From Chryseobacterium gleum (GTDB lineage Bacteria; Bacteroidota; Bacteroidia; Flavobacteriales_D; Crocinitomicaceae), in the NCBI GenBank assembly GCA_945888595.1, contig CAMDAO010000010.1:1-39300 (forward strand): DNA of 39,300 bases, written 5' to 3'. Below are positions 8,114-16,583 of the stretch, piece by piece. The notes beneath the pieces are model-generated. The model was not told the DNA's origin. It saw nothing but the letters and a program-made list of their open reading frames with translations, and ran no database searches. Positions within the stretch are counted from its first letter, which is position 1; the number at the start of each line of letters is the position of its first letter. The translations under genes were made by a program, and so were the position numbers.

Positions 8114-8794
8114 CTATATTAAATCCTTAAGTGCTTCGATTGCTGTTTTTATGTTGTTTCTAACATCTGAAATAGAAGCATTCATCATATAGCAGGGAGC
8201 TGTGATAATATTATATTTTTTGTCAATTTCGATCTCTCGAATGTTTTTCATTTCGCAATGAACGCCAATTTTTGAAAGTTCATCTGAAAAAGAGTGTATG
8301 TCATAAGGAGATGGTTCTTCTGCTGTTCCCATTGTCATTTTGACTTTTATAGCAGATCCTTGCAGCGCTTTAGCCACAACAATTGGACTAACACACAAAG
8401 CAACAATTGGTTTTCCTATGTTTATTAAATTTACAAGTAATAATTTTACTTCGGGGAGGATTGCTCCATCTGATCCATTAAATGCCCATTTTGTTAAACT
8501 TTTAGCATTTCCGAAACCACCAGGAATTACCAAAGCATCTAAATCAACAGGTTGAACATTTTTTATGTCTACTATTTCTCCTCTAGAAATGCGAGAAGCT
8601 TCTATTAACATATTTCGGGTTTCATTCATTTCTTCGCCAGTTGTGTGGTTGATTACATGATGCTGGTTGGCGTTTACACCTATACAAAAATATTCAAATC
8701 CTGCTTCTTCTATAGCCAACATTGTTAATACAGTTTCTTGGATTTCTGACCCGTCAAAAACGCCACATCCTGAAAGTAATATTCCGATTTTCAT
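8114..8794 (-). CDS. elbB: ElbB-type glyoxalase of the DJ-1/PfpI superfamily
   Basis: A 226-residue protein beginning MKIGILLSGCGVFDGSEIQE, the hallmark N-terminus of the ElbB (isoprenoid biosynthesis glyoxalase) family; the usual length is about 217-220. The nucleophile-elbow Cys is in PIVALCVSPIVVAKAL, and PGGFGNAKSLTKWAF is the conserved glycine-rich loop. ElbB acts on small aldehydes such as glyoxal in vitro; its true role in the cell is not settled. It is upstream of pckA on the same strand but 190 bp away with a promoter box between, so co-transcription is unlikely. Confidence 0.92.
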   Translation of the reverse strand: MKIGILLSGCGVFDGSEIQETVLTMLAIEEAGFEYFCIGVNANQHHVINHTTGEEMNETRNMLIEASRISRGEIVDIKNVQPVDLDALVIPGGFGNAKSLTKWAFNGSDGAILPEVKLLLVNLINIGKPIVALCVSPIVVAKALQGSAIKVKMTMGTAEEPSPYDIHSFSDELSKIGVHCEMKNIREIEIDKKYNIITAPCYMMNASISDVRNNIKTAIEALKDLI

Positions 8795-8937
8795 ATTTTT
8801 TATTTTTTGAGTAGACCAAATTAATTATTCTTAAGTGATTATAAAAATCAAATTGCGTCTATTTAAAAATTAATTTTATTGTTGCATGCATATTAATTGA
8901 TTTTGGGTAATTTTATCAAAAATTAGTTATCAAAAAA

Positions 8938-9561
8938 ATGAAAAATACCGTTGTTCTCTTGTTAAGTGCGCTTGTTATTGCAAGCAGTTTTATTGGTTGT
9001 AAAAAAGGGGAAAATGACCCATTGTTATCACTTCGCAGCCGAAAATCTAGATTAGAAGGTAATTGGGTTATCGTAAAAGAAGAAGTGTCAGAAACGAATA
9101 TAAATGGATCTACCACTGAGGCTATACAGTCTGTCTATGATGGTGAAATGAAAGTTACTACTTCAACAACGACAGTTGGAACTATAGCAACAACGGTGAT
9201 TGATACCGTTAAATACACCTTTAATTTCGATATTAAAAAAGATGGGAATTATAAAATGATCGCTGCAAATGAGAATAAAATTGATATTGTCACAACGGAA
9301 GGTACATGGCTTTTTCTAGGGAAAAGTAAGTTGAATGGCTTAAAGAACAAGGAGGCAATTTTACTAACAACTAGTAAACAGGTCGTTTCTTCAAATCCAG
9401 TCGCAAATTCAGTGAATTATGAGAATTTAAATGGGTTAACCATTGTAATTGATGCGTTGAAAAACAAAGAAATGATGACAATTGTGGAAGAAAATAGTAG
9501 CAATGAAGACGGTTTAACTTCGTCTAAGAAACTCACAAAAACAACCTACAGCCATCCTTAA
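8938..9561 (+). CDS. Predicted lipoprotein, lipocalin-like, unknown function
   Basis: A 207-residue protein with an N-terminal lipoprotein signal: hydrophobic stretch to residue ~18, then SFIGC with the lipidated Cys at 21. After a short linker comes RLEGNWVIVKEE, the opening of the lipocalin-like 'remaining mass/stress' domains common in Bacteroidota, followed by alternating beta-strand-like segments (YTFNFDIKKDGNYKM, TEGTWLFLG). Thr-rich between residues 60 and 80. Probably anchored to the periplasmic face of a membrane. A terminator follows. No specific function can be assigned. Confidence 0.75.
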   Translation: MKNTVVLLLSALVIASSFIGCKKGENDPLLSLRSRKSRLEGNWVIVKEEVSETNINGSTTEAIQSVYDGEMKVTTSTTTVGTIATTVIDTVKYTFNFDIKKDGNYKMIAANENKIDIVTTEGTWLFLGKSKLNGLKNKEAILLTTSKQVVSSNPVANSVNYENLNGLTIVIDALKNKEMMTIVEENSSNEDGLTSSKKLTKTTYSHP

Positions 9562-9586
9562 AATGATGATTTTAAAATAATTAAGT

Positions 9587-9618
9587 AAACCGAAATGAGA
9601 AATGATTTCGGTTTTTTT
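9587..9618 (+). terminator. Terminator of the lipocalin-like lipoprotein gene
   Basis: A perfect 10-bp stem (AAACCGAAAT 9587-9596 with ATTTCGGTTT 9605-9614), 8-nt loop and T-run to 9618. The T-run overlaps the stop codon of the converging minus-strand lipoprotein gene. Confidence 0.8.
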
Positions 9619-10069
9619 ATTCGAAAATATATTTAATTTTTTCTGGCCAACCTGCTAGCGTTAAATAAATCTCACTTCCTTTTGACTTTTTAATGGAAAG
9701 ATCAGAAATATCAATGGTGATTGTTTCAAATGTTACTTTTTTACAATCATCATTGGTTGTTGTATCGATTAATTCAATGAAGCGAATAGGTGGCATTGAC
9801 TTCGCTATTGATGCACTTCCGATCATTTGAAAATCGTGCTCGATGCATCCACCAGTATATTTGATATCAAGTGTTAGTAGATTGGCAGATAGTTTCACAG
9901 ACATAATTTGTAGCGGTTTTGAAATTGTCGCTGATCGCCCTATTTTTGCTATGACAATTTTTTTCGGGGTTATTGTGGCGCTCTCTTTTTGAATTTTTGA
10001 TTCAGAAATTAGCTGTTTCTCAGAGGCGCAACTAGCAGCTAAGAAAAGGAAGAAATAGAAATTTTTCAT
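9617..10069 (-). CDS. Small predicted lipoprotein, unknown function
   Basis: A 150-residue protein starting MKNFYFFLFLAASCASEK, with a short lipoprotein signal and probable lipidated Cys14. The body has YTGGCIEHDFQMIGS, FIELIDTTTNDDCKKV and a closing LAGWPEKIKYIF, with two Cys that could form a disulfide. I recognise it only as a small conserved-looking Bacteroidota lipoprotein. Convergent with the other lipoprotein gene and divergent from rimO (212-bp gap). Confidence 0.7.
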   Translation of the reverse strand: MKNFYFFLFLAASCASEKQLISESKIQKESATITPKKIVIAKIGRSATISKPLQIMSVKLSANLLTLDIKYTGGCIEHDFQMIGSASIAKSMPPIRFIELIDTTTNDDCKKVTFETITIDISDLSIKKSKGSEIYLTLAGWPEKIKYIFE

Positions 10070-10269
10070 CGGTAGATTATTTGTTTTTTAATTGTCACAT
10101 GCATACGCGCCTTCATTTTCATTTCATCAAATGGATTCTGTGAATTTGTAATCAAATATAATACCATTCATTAAAATTAAACCATATTTATACATGAATT
10201 ATGCGATTTATTTTAAGTGGACGATGTATCAATTTCTAGGATGTCAATTTACTATCCTATTTATTTCAT

Positions 10270-10277
10270 TAACTTTG
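10270..10277 (+). promoter_or_regulatory. rimO -7 box implying a leaderless mRNA
   Basis: TAACTTTG ends four bases (CACC) before the rimO ATG at 10282. Since TAnnTTTG is centred near -7, the transcript would start at or within a base or two of the start codon. Confidence 0.5.
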
Positions 10278-10281
10278 CACC

Positions 10282-11595
10282 ATGAAAACAAAGACGCTAA
10301 AAAAGAATAAAGTAAATGTCATCACTTTAGGTTGCTCTAAAAACACATTCGATTCTGAAGTGTTAATGGCTCAGTTGAATGCGAATAAATTTGACGTTGA
10401 GCATGAGTCAACATCTGATGATGCCGAAATTGTGATCATCAACACCTGCGGTTTTATTGATAATGCGAAGCAGGAATCAATCGATATGATTATTCAATAT
10501 GTGGATGCCAAAGCGGAGGGGTTAGTTGAAAAAGTTTTTGTTACGGGTTGTTTATCTGAAAGATATAGAGCCGATTTAGAAGGAGAATTTCCAGAAGTTG
10601 ATGCTTTTTTTGGTACGCGTGAATTACCTCGTTTACTAAAAACATTAAAAGCAGATTATAAGCATGAACTAGTGGGAGAGCGATTACTTACAACGCCATC
10701 TCATTATGCTTATTTTAAAATTGCTGAAGGATGTGATCGTCCTTGTTCATTTTGTGCGATTCCTATTATGCGTGGAAAACATATTTCTACGCCAATAGAA
10801 GATTTAATTACTAGCGCTAAAAGTCTGGCCGCAAAAGGGGTGAAAGAACTGATGCTTATTGCGCAAGATTTGACGTATTATGGTTTAGATATTTATAAAA
10901 AAAGAAACTTAGCTGAATTAGTTGAACGTTTATCAGAAGTGGAAGGAATTGATTGGATTCGATTGCATTATGCGTTTCCAGCAGGTTTTCCAATGGATGT
11001 TTTAGAGGTAATGAATGCAAAAGTGAACGTGTGTAATTATCTAGATATTCCATTGCAACATGGGTCTACTAAAATTTTGCAAGCGATGCGACGAGGTATT
11101 ACGCGAGAAAAGACGGAAGAATTAGTTGCGAACATACGTGAAAAGGTTCCGGGTATTACCTTACGAACAACTTTGATTGCTGGATATCCAGGTGAAACAG
11201 AAGAAGATTTTCAGGAAATGTACGATTTTGTTGAACGAAGTCGTTTTGATCGATTAGGAATATTTACCTATTCTCACGAAGAAAATACGCATGCGCATGA
11301 ATTTGAAGATGATGTTCCTGCAAAAGTAAAACAAGAAAGAGCGGATAAAATAATGGAGTTGCAGTCTGGAATTAGTTTTGAACTCAATCAATTAAAAATT
11401 GGCAGGGAATATAAAGTTTTATTTGATCGAATAGAAGGTGACTATTTTATAGGAAGAACAGAATTCGATTCGCCAGATGTAGACAACGAAGTGTTGGTTT
11501 TGAAATCTAGCGGATATGTTAGAATCGGTGACTTTGCTAATGTGTGCATTACCAGTGCTGATCATTATGATTTATTTGGTGAAATTGTTGGATAA
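10282..11595 (+). CDS. rimO: Ribosomal protein S12 methylthiotransferase (radical SAM)
   Basis: Adds a methylthio group to the conserved Asp of ribosomal protein uS12 (Asp88-89 in E. coli numbering). The 437-residue protein has the three domains in order: N-terminal MTTase domain with the second cluster cysteines (C18 in VITLGCSKN, C56 in INTCGF, C90 in VTGCLSERY), the radical-SAM motif CDRPCSFC (C151, C155, C158), and a C-terminal TRAM-like domain ending DHYDLFGEIVG. The GCSKN signature and the S12-type ending separate it from MiaB. No Shine-Dalgarno is present, and a -7 box ends 4 nt before the ATG. Confidence 0.95.
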   Translation: MKTKTLKKNKVNVITLGCSKNTFDSEVLMAQLNANKFDVEHESTSDDAEIVIINTCGFIDNAKQESIDMIIQYVDAKAEGLVEKVFVTGCLSERYRADLEGEFPEVDAFFGTRELPRLLKTLKADYKHELVGERLLTTPSHYAYFKIAEGCDRPCSFCAIPIMRGKHISTPIEDLITSAKSLAAKGVKELMLIAQDLTYYGLDIYKKRNLAELVERLSEVEGIDWIRLHYAFPAGFPMDVLEVMNAKVNVCNYLDIPLQHGSTKILQAMRRGITREKTEELVANIREKVPGITLRTTLIAGYPGETEEDFQEMYDFVERSRFDRLGIFTYSHEENTHAHEFEDDVPAKVKQERADKIMELQSGISFELNQLKIGREYKVLFDRIEGDYFIGRTEFDSPDVDNEVLVLKSSGYVRIGDFANVCITSADHYDLFGEIVG

Positions 11596-11707
11596 GACGG
11601 AATAAATCGCTCCGCTGAAAGATAAAAGAATCAAGAATGTGTCACTTTTTGCTACTTTTTGACAATGCTTTATTCTTATAATCGTGTATATTTTAGTCTA
11701 GAGAAAA

Positions 11708-12610
11708 TCACTTTATATTTCTTGGATGAAATGAAATAATGGCATCTCTCAAAAAACGTTGATCCAAATGCGCGTATATTTCCGTCGTAGTAATGGATTC
11801 GTGCCCCAACATTTCTTGCACTGCTCTCAAATTTGCTCCTCCTTCAATCATATGTGTGGCAAACGAATGCCTAAAAGTATGCGGGGAAATAGATTTTGTT
11901 AGCTGAATCGCTTTTGCTAACTCTTTGATAATTGTAAAAATCATCACACGAGTCAATTGAGCACCTCTTCGATTCAGAAATACGATGTTTTCGTTTCCTG
12001 GCTTGATACTTTGGTGGCGACGCACGTGGTCATTGTAAATTCCAATTTCATGTTCAACACTCTCACTTACCGGTACCAATCTTTCTTTATTTCCTTTCCC
12101 AATCACGCGAATAAATCCTTCTTCAAAATACAATTGAGAAAATTTTAAGTTAATTAACTCAGATACACGCAGTCCGCAGCTATATAAAGTTTCAATAATT
12201 GCTTTGTTTCGATGTGCCTCCAATTTACTCATATCGATTGCCGCGATCAATTCATCGATTTCTTCAATGGATAATACTTGAGGTAGTTTTCGCCCGAGTC
12301 TGGGCATTTCTAATAATTCGCTTGGATCATCCAGAATAATATTTTCGAGCATCAAAAATCCAAAAAATTGTTTAACACCACTAATAATGCGAGCTTGACT
12401 TCGGGCACTTAGTCCCAAATCATACAAATCAGTGATAAATCCTTTTAAATGATCAAATGTTAAATCAGTTACTTCTAAATTTTGTCCTATTGAAAAATCA
12501 GCTAATTTGGCCACATCGTTTTGATATGCGAAAATAGAATTTTCAGCTAATCCCTTTTCAATTTTTAAAAATGAAACAAAATGCTTAATATAGCGCTCCC
12601 AAGTAGACAT
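11708..12610 (-). CDS. xerD: Tyrosine recombinase XerD-type
   Basis: The start at 12610 (MSTWERYIKHFV) gives 300 residues. In this numbering the catalytic set falls at R148 (CGLRVSE), K172 (GKGNKER), H244 and R247 (HTFRHSF), H270 (LGHES) and Y279 (EIYAHL), the same positions as I recall for E. coli XerD, which strongly supports this start over the upstream ATG at 12661. XerCD resolves chromosome dimers at dif. It has an N-terminal SAM-like core-binding domain (about 5-90) and a catalytic domain. Its start codon abuts that of divergent aroQ, so its promoter must lie in the aroQ coding region. A standalone housekeeping recombinase, not part of a visible mobile element. Confidence 0.93.
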   Translation of the reverse strand: MSTWERYIKHFVSFLKIEKGLAENSIFAYQNDVAKLADFSIGQNLEVTDLTFDHLKGFITDLYDLGLSARSQARIISGVKQFFGFLMLENIILDDPSELLEMPRLGRKLPQVLSIEEIDELIAAIDMSKLEAHRNKAIIETLYSCGLRVSELINLKFSQLYFEEGFIRVIGKGNKERLVPVSESVEHEIGIYNDHVRRHQSIKPGNENIVFLNRRGAQLTRVMIFTIIKELAKAIQLTKSISPHTFRHSFATHMIEGGANLRAVQEMLGHESITTTEIYAHLDQRFLRDAIISFHPRNIK

Positions 12611-12614
12611 GAAT

Positions 12615-13025
12615 ATGAAAATTTTAATAATTAACGGCCCAAATTTAAACTTGCTAGGCAAACGTGATCCACAAATATATGGTAATGAATCATTCGAATT
12701 ATATTTAGAGGAATTAAAATTGAGGACTTCTGTACATTTAGATTATTTTCAATCCAATAGTGAAGGGGAAATCATCAATTGTCTGCAAAGTTCTGCGCAT
12801 GACGGGATTGTTTTAAATGCTGGGGGATATACGCATACAAGTGTATCGATTAGAGATTGTATTGAAGCAATTCAGGTACCTGTCGTTGAAGTCCATATTT
12901 CCAATATTTCTGCGAGAGAAGAATTTCGGCATACTTCATTGATTTCGCCAGTCGCTGCAGGTTGTATTTTTGGTTTCGGAATGAAAAGTTATGAATTAGC
13001 TGTTCGATTTTTTGAGGACAAATAA
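12615..13025 (+). CDS. aroQ: 3-dehydroquinate dehydratase, type II
   Basis: Shikimate pathway step 3, 3-dehydroquinate to 3-dehydroshikimate, a cytoplasmic dodecamer in this family. From MKILIINGPNLNLLGKRDPQ the protein is 136 residues, near the usual 140-150. Conserved parts: GPNLNLLG, YG active-site Tyr loop, NAGGYTHTS, VEVHISNISARE with the catalytic His, and the Arg loop REEFRHTS. A second in-frame ATG at 12609 adds MN and would overlap the divergent xerD start codon within one CATG. I chose 12615 because the family usually begins M-x-I-L. Confidence 0.94.
   Translation: MKILIINGPNLNLLGKRDPQIYGNESFELYLEELKLRTSVHLDYFQSNSEGEIINCLQSSAHDGIVLNAGGYTHTSVSIRDCIEAIQVPVVEVHISNISAREEFRHTSLISPVAAGCIFGFGMKSYELAVRFFEDK
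12640..12647 (-). promoter_or_regulatory. Candidate xerD -7 box inside aroQ
   Basis: Minus-strand TAAATTTG lies in the first codons of aroQ (the GPNLNL region), 30 nt upstream of the xerD ATG. It fits TAnnTTTG, but aroQ coding constraint could create it by chance. Confidence 0.35.
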
Positions 13026-13088
13026 TTTTCATATAGAAGATACCAGCTGTCAATTTAATTCAAAACAGACAGAGGATACTACTTTAAT

Positions 13089-14111
13089 TTAGTCAAAAAA
13101 TCGCTGGTTTAAATCTTTAAATTTTGTAATTCCTTTAAAGTAATACGCCCAAAGTATATTTGCTTTATACAGACCTGTTGCATTAAATTTTGTACTTTTT
13201 CTTTTTATTTCTTTTCGTTGGTTTAACAAAATTCGCAATCGATAATACATCGCCATATGTGCATTAAAGACACTTAAAAAATTTCTAAATTCCCCTCTCA
13301 CTGCAAATCGAACGGCAGCTAATCCGTCGAAAAGCATTCGATTAAGAAGTTTAAAAAATAGTATTCCTTCATGGTTTTTAACAATCATAAAAAGGCTATT
13401 TCTAAAATTTAGATATAATTTTTTAGGGGAAGAGTAGGAGAGGGTCCCTCCACCGACATGGAATAGTTGAGATTTTGGCACCACCACAAATCGATATCCT
13501 TGCTTTTTTAATCGCCAGCACATATCAATTTCCTCCATGTGAGCAAAGAAATATTCGTCTAAGCCGCCACCTTCATGGTATAATTTTGATCGAATTAATA
13601 AAGCAGCTCCTGTCGCCCAAAATATTTCTGTTTCACCATCATATTGGCCAGAATCTGTTTCAAATTGATCAAAAATTCTTCCTCTGCAAAACGGGAAATA
13701 GTTTTTATCTAAATACCCTCCTGACGCTCCAGCATGTTCAAATAAGTCCTTATTTTGATACGAGAGAATTTTAGGTTGACAACCAGCAATGGTTGGGTCG
13801 GTCATTACTTCTAGCAAGGGTTCAACCCAATTGGGTGTCACTTCAATATCACTGTTTAATAATAAATAAAATTCAGCTTCAACAAATTTTAGAGCATCAT
13901 TATACCCTTTTGCAAATCCTCCATTTTCTTGATTTTGAATAATCTCAACAGTAGGAAAATTAGTTCGGACGTATTCTATGGAATCATCGGTTGAAGCATT
14001 GTCAGCCAAAATAATTCGGTAGGTTCCAGAATATAAAACTACTTTTTCAAGAAAATTTTCTAGATGACTTTTCCCATTCCAATTTAAAATTACTATCGCT
14101 ACGTTGTTCAA
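13089..14111 (-). CDS. Family 2 glycosyltransferase
   Basis: A 340-residue GT-A fold enzyme of the rhamnosyl/N-acetylglucosaminyl transferase-like group. Motifs: VAIVILNWNGKSHL at the N-terminus, LADNASTDDS, the metal-binding LLNSDIEV, and ATGAALLIRS / HMEEIDMCWRLKKQGYR around the acceptor site. Donor and acceptor cannot be told from sequence. The start is TTG (14111-14109), the only start that keeps the family N-terminus. It follows the GWxTD gene by 57 bp on the same strand and is probably co-transcribed. Likely role in surface polysaccharide or glycoprotein assembly. Confidence 0.9.
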   Translation of the reverse strand: MNNVAIVILNWNGKSHLENFLEKVVLYSGTYRIILADNASTDDSIEYVRTNFPTVEIIQNQENGGFAKGYNDALKFVEAEFYLLLNSDIEVTPNWVEPLLEVMTDPTIAGCQPKILSYQNKDLFEHAGASGGYLDKNYFPFCRGRIFDQFETDSGQYDGETEIFWATGAALLIRSKLYHEGGGLDEYFFAHMEEIDMCWRLKKQGYRFVVVPKSQLFHVGGGTLSYSSPKKLYLNFRNSLFMIVKNHEGILFFKLLNRMLFDGLAAVRFAVRGEFRNFLSVFNAHMAMYYRLRILLNQRKEIKRKSTKFNATGLYKANILWAYYFKGITKFKDLNQRFFD

Positions 14112-14168
14112 AAGTTTGAAAATAAGTTAAGCAATAAAAACACATGTTTTTCGATGCATTTTCATTTA

Positions 14169-15611
14169 TTAATATTGTTTGAAATTACTATTACTGTTTC
14201 CTCCAAATGTGGACTGAACATTTTGATTTGGGTCATCAATCGTCCCATTATTTGTATTTCGCTTGTTTAACACCAATTGCCAAGAAGGATTTTTTAACTC
14301 TCCAATCATATCCGAATGCAGCAAACGGTAGCCATTGTTCACTAAATCAGGGTTGTAAAAAATAAATCGTTTATTACTAAATTTCCCAATTTTATTGTAT
14401 TGCCATATTTCATAAGGGTATTCATTCGACGAAACATCTTTTTGAATAGCCGTTGTTGGCGCTCCATATTGCAGATAAACCCTTCCTCTATCTGTTTCGT
14501 AGCCCGCTTGAAAATTATTTGAATATAACTCTTCAACTACGTGAACTTGATTTTTGTATTTCATCCACGCCTCATAATAACCCGACCCAGCTGTAAGAAT
14601 CCAATATCCTTGAATATGTTTTCTTGCCAGTTCTTTGTCTTTCGATTTTAAGAGGGTGAGGATGCTTTTTATTTCAACGGATCGTGAAATAGGAATTAAA
14701 CTAGCCAAATAATAAGCGAGACTATCATCTGTGATCGAAGCTTGGAAGGCAGGATCGACAAGTAAAGTGCTTTGATCTGCAGAAAATTGAGCATCATTAC
14801 TGCGTTCAAATTCATATGTTTTTTTTGTTAATTCATTCAAATCTCGCGAAAGAACAGCGATGTCTAATGTATATTTACCTGTATATAAATCGGTAATATC
14901 AATCGCTCTGATAATTGGAACGACTTCATTTGATTTATGACGAGTTGACTGCGTAAAGTCTGTCATTTCCTTCCCTGTTATTACATTTGTAATCGTCTGT
15001 TTTATAGCAAAAACACTATCTTTCAGTTGAAGAGAATTATAAATTTCAAAGTAAACAGGCAGAGTAGATATCTCTGTTGGATAAAAAGTTGAAATTCTTG
15101 GAATGATGTTATAGCCTGATTTAAAAAACACAGAACTATTATCTCCCTTTGTAACAGACTCAGCAATTTGAATATCAGAAATATAAATATTTTTCGAATT
15201 GTTTTCTACCACAATTGGTTTTGAAGCTTTTACACTTTCACCAAATGCGTTTAAATCATCTAATTCAATTTCCAAAGAATACACCCCTGCATTTAAAACA
15301 AATCGCCGTAGGTCATAAAAATCCTCTATTATACTGTCTTTCATCAAAGGACTTTGCAGTCTGTATGCATCTTTAGCTACAATTGAATCTCCTTTTTTTA
15401 TTGCCATTCGCACAGCAACTTCACTAATCAAACCATTATCTTGCCCTTTGTATTTTATAGAATAACCAACAAATTGAAGTTGTATTTCCACATAATCACC
15501 TATTCCAGGGGCGTAAAATTGTTTATCATCTAGATAAGCTCGAATTTTTTGAGTCTGTCCAAAACTAATTAGCGAACAAAACAAAGTGATTATAATGAGA
15601 ATTTTATTCAT
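14169..15611 (-). CDS. GWxTD-domain secreted protein
   Basis: A 480-residue protein with a signal peptide (MNKILIIITLFCSLISFGQ). The N-terminal two-thirds are beta-rich, and residues ~370-450 hold the GWxTD signature region as GYETDRGRVYLQYGAP followed by YEIWQYNKIG and FIFYNPD. The Trp of GWxTD is Tyr here. GWxTD proteins are widespread in Bacteroidota and Acidobacteria and their function is unknown; location is periplasmic or outer-membrane. The C-terminal ~25 residues are Asn/Gly/Ser-rich. First gene of a probable two-gene unit with the GT2 gene. Confidence 0.85.
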   Translation of the reverse strand: MNKILIIITLFCSLISFGQTQKIRAYLDDKQFYAPGIGDYVEIQLQFVGYSIKYKGQDNGLISEVAVRMAIKKGDSIVAKDAYRLQSPLMKDSIIEDFYDLRRFVLNAGVYSLEIELDDLNAFGESVKASKPIVVENNSKNIYISDIQIAESVTKGDNSSVFFKSGYNIIPRISTFYPTEISTLPVYFEIYNSLQLKDSVFAIKQTITNVITGKEMTDFTQSTRHKSNEVVPIIRAIDITDLYTGKYTLDIAVLSRDLNELTKKTYEFERSNDAQFSADQSTLLVDPAFQASITDDSLAYYLASLIPISRSVEIKSILTLLKSKDKELARKHIQGYWILTAGSGYYEAWMKYKNQVHVVEELYSNNFQAGYETDRGRVYLQYGAPTTAIQKDVSSNEYPYEIWQYNKIGKFSNKRFIFYNPDLVNNGYRLLHSDMIGELKNPSWQLVLNKRNTNNGTIDDPNQNVQSTFGGNSNSNFKQY

Positions 15612-15777
15612 TTCTATCTTTTTTGAAATGTAAAGTTACAAAACCAATTTACGCAAATAACATTTTTATTAATATTTGACAAATGGGCGCTATTTAGATT
15701 TAAACGAGCTTGAAATGAGAATAAATTGTTTATCATAGAAGCTTCTGAAAATAAAATTATTTTTTTTCATCAAAACA

Positions 15778-15808
15778 CTTGCTAATACTTAAAGATTTAC
15801 TAATTTTG
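15778..15808 (+). promoter_or_regulatory. tRNA-Ser promoter (-33 TTG / -7 TAnnTTTG)
   Basis: CTTG at 15778-15781, exactly 19 nt, then TAATTTTG at 15801-15808. This is the best full match to the Bacteroidota promoter consensus in the window. The predicted start is 3-5 nt before the mature tRNA 5' end. Confidence 0.75.
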
Positions 15809-15815
15809 CACCTCC

Positions 15816-15900
15816 GGAGAGATGGCAGAGCGGTTGAATGCACCGGTCTTGAAAACCGGCGTACTGTGAGGTATCGGGGGTTCGAATCCCTCTCTCTCCG
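15816..15900 (+). tRNA. tRNA-Ser(UGA)
   Basis: An 85-nt cloverleaf. Acceptor GGAGAGA (15816-15822) pairs with TCTCTCC (15893-15899), discriminator G 15900. Anticodon stem CCGGT/ACCGG (15843-15847, 15855-15859) encloses loop CTTGAAA with anticodon TGA (15850-15852), reading UCA and other UCN codons. The long variable arm typical of class II tRNAs follows, then T-arm GGGGG-TTCGAAT-CCCTC with one G-U pair. CCA is not encoded. The last 12 nt are repeated at 17834-17845 as part of an 81-bp direct repeat, marking this tRNA as an integration site. Confidence 0.97.
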
Positions 15901-15969
15901 CTGAAAAGGTTTGAAGTTTGCTTCAAACCTTTTTTATTTTAGCGGAATTATTTTGAAAATTCTGGGAAT
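15889..15969 (+). repeat. Left direct repeat (attL-like) at the tRNA-Ser 3' end
   Basis: This 81-bp block starts 12 nt inside the tRNA and runs through its terminator. It recurs at 17834-17914 with an offset of 1945 bp and two mismatches (15943 and 15945). A repeat that starts in a tRNA 3' end and flanks cargo is the classic footprint of tyrosine-integrase insertion. Confidence 0.85.
15904..15935 (+). terminator. tRNA-Ser terminator
   Basis: Perfect 13-bp stem (15904-15916 with 15921-15933), TTTG loop, T-run to 15935. It is duplicated in the right repeat at 17849-17880. Confidence 0.88.
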
Positions 15970-16497
15970 GCAGGATCAAACGGATCAAGTCGAATTGTTG
16001 TGGACAAATTAAAAATATTATTCCATTATAAATTATAAAAAAGACCATCGATTTTGCTTCGATTATCATTCCCTCACTTTTCCTTGATGAAGAGAAAATG
16101 TAATTTTCGAAGAAGAACAAATACTATTTGTGAAGACTGAACGTTAGTGAAAGGATCGGTAGTGCAGGAGGTAAGCAAAAATCAAGGACATTTTAAGGAA
16201 GTTTCTACTCTTTCGAAAGTTGTACTTTCTCTCTCTGCGTAAAACCGCACGTAAATACTCTTCTTCATTCCTTGCTCTATCGTTTAGTCTTCAAAAGAGA
16301 TGCTTTTTCTTTTTCGCTGAAAAAGCGAAACGCAATTACGAAGAAATTTACAGCTACTTCTTTAAAATATCCAAACTTTCAAGCTTCACAAGTATTCATT
16401 ATTCATTCAAAAAATCAATATACTAGAATTTCCCCACAAGTTTTAGGTTTGATCCCAATTTTTTTGGTGTGGTGCTAAAAAAAAACGTATCTACATT
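15970..16497. other. Islet left part with no recognisable gene
   Basis: About 530 bp between the left repeat and the Fic control region. Short open frames on both strands (e.g. 16220-16426, 16272-16478, and 15923-16120 on the minus strand) have Phe/Ser/Lys-rich low-complexity translations and no family features, so I do not call them. A small hairpin (TTCGCT/AGCGAA near 16312-16328) and a TAGGTTTG promoter-like box at 16444-16451 are the only marks. Confidence 0.5.
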
Positions 16498-16583
16498 CGG
16501 ATATTTACGGATAAATACGGATATTTTATTTGTTTGAATTGGATATATTTTCGTATATTTACGAATAAATACGGATATTTTAT
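16498..16583 (+). promoter_or_regulatory. Phased direct repeats, candidate operator of the Fic gene
   Basis: CGGATA occurs at 16498, 16508 and 16518, a period of exactly 10 bp. A second cluster has CGTATA, CGAATA and CGGATA at 16552, 16562 and 16572, again 10 bp apart. In total 29 bp (16501-16529) recur at 16555-16583 with one mismatch, the second copy running into the ATG at 16582. Same-face phasing suggests cooperative binding, plausibly by the Fic protein's own winged helix. Confidence 0.6.

Noticed and set aside
11708-12610. XerD-type recombinase as the integrase of the tRNA-Ser islet
   Set aside because: Catalytic positions and length match housekeeping XerD, it is over 3 kb from the islet, and it is paired with aroQ.
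15923-16120. Minus-strand 65-codon frame after tRNA-Ser
   Set aside because: It overlaps the direct repeat and terminator and has no recognisable features.
16220-16478. Two overlapping open frames in the islet (68 codons each)
   Set aside because: Phe/Ser/Lys-rich low-complexity translations in two frames of the same DNA, no promoter or family signature; likely chance.
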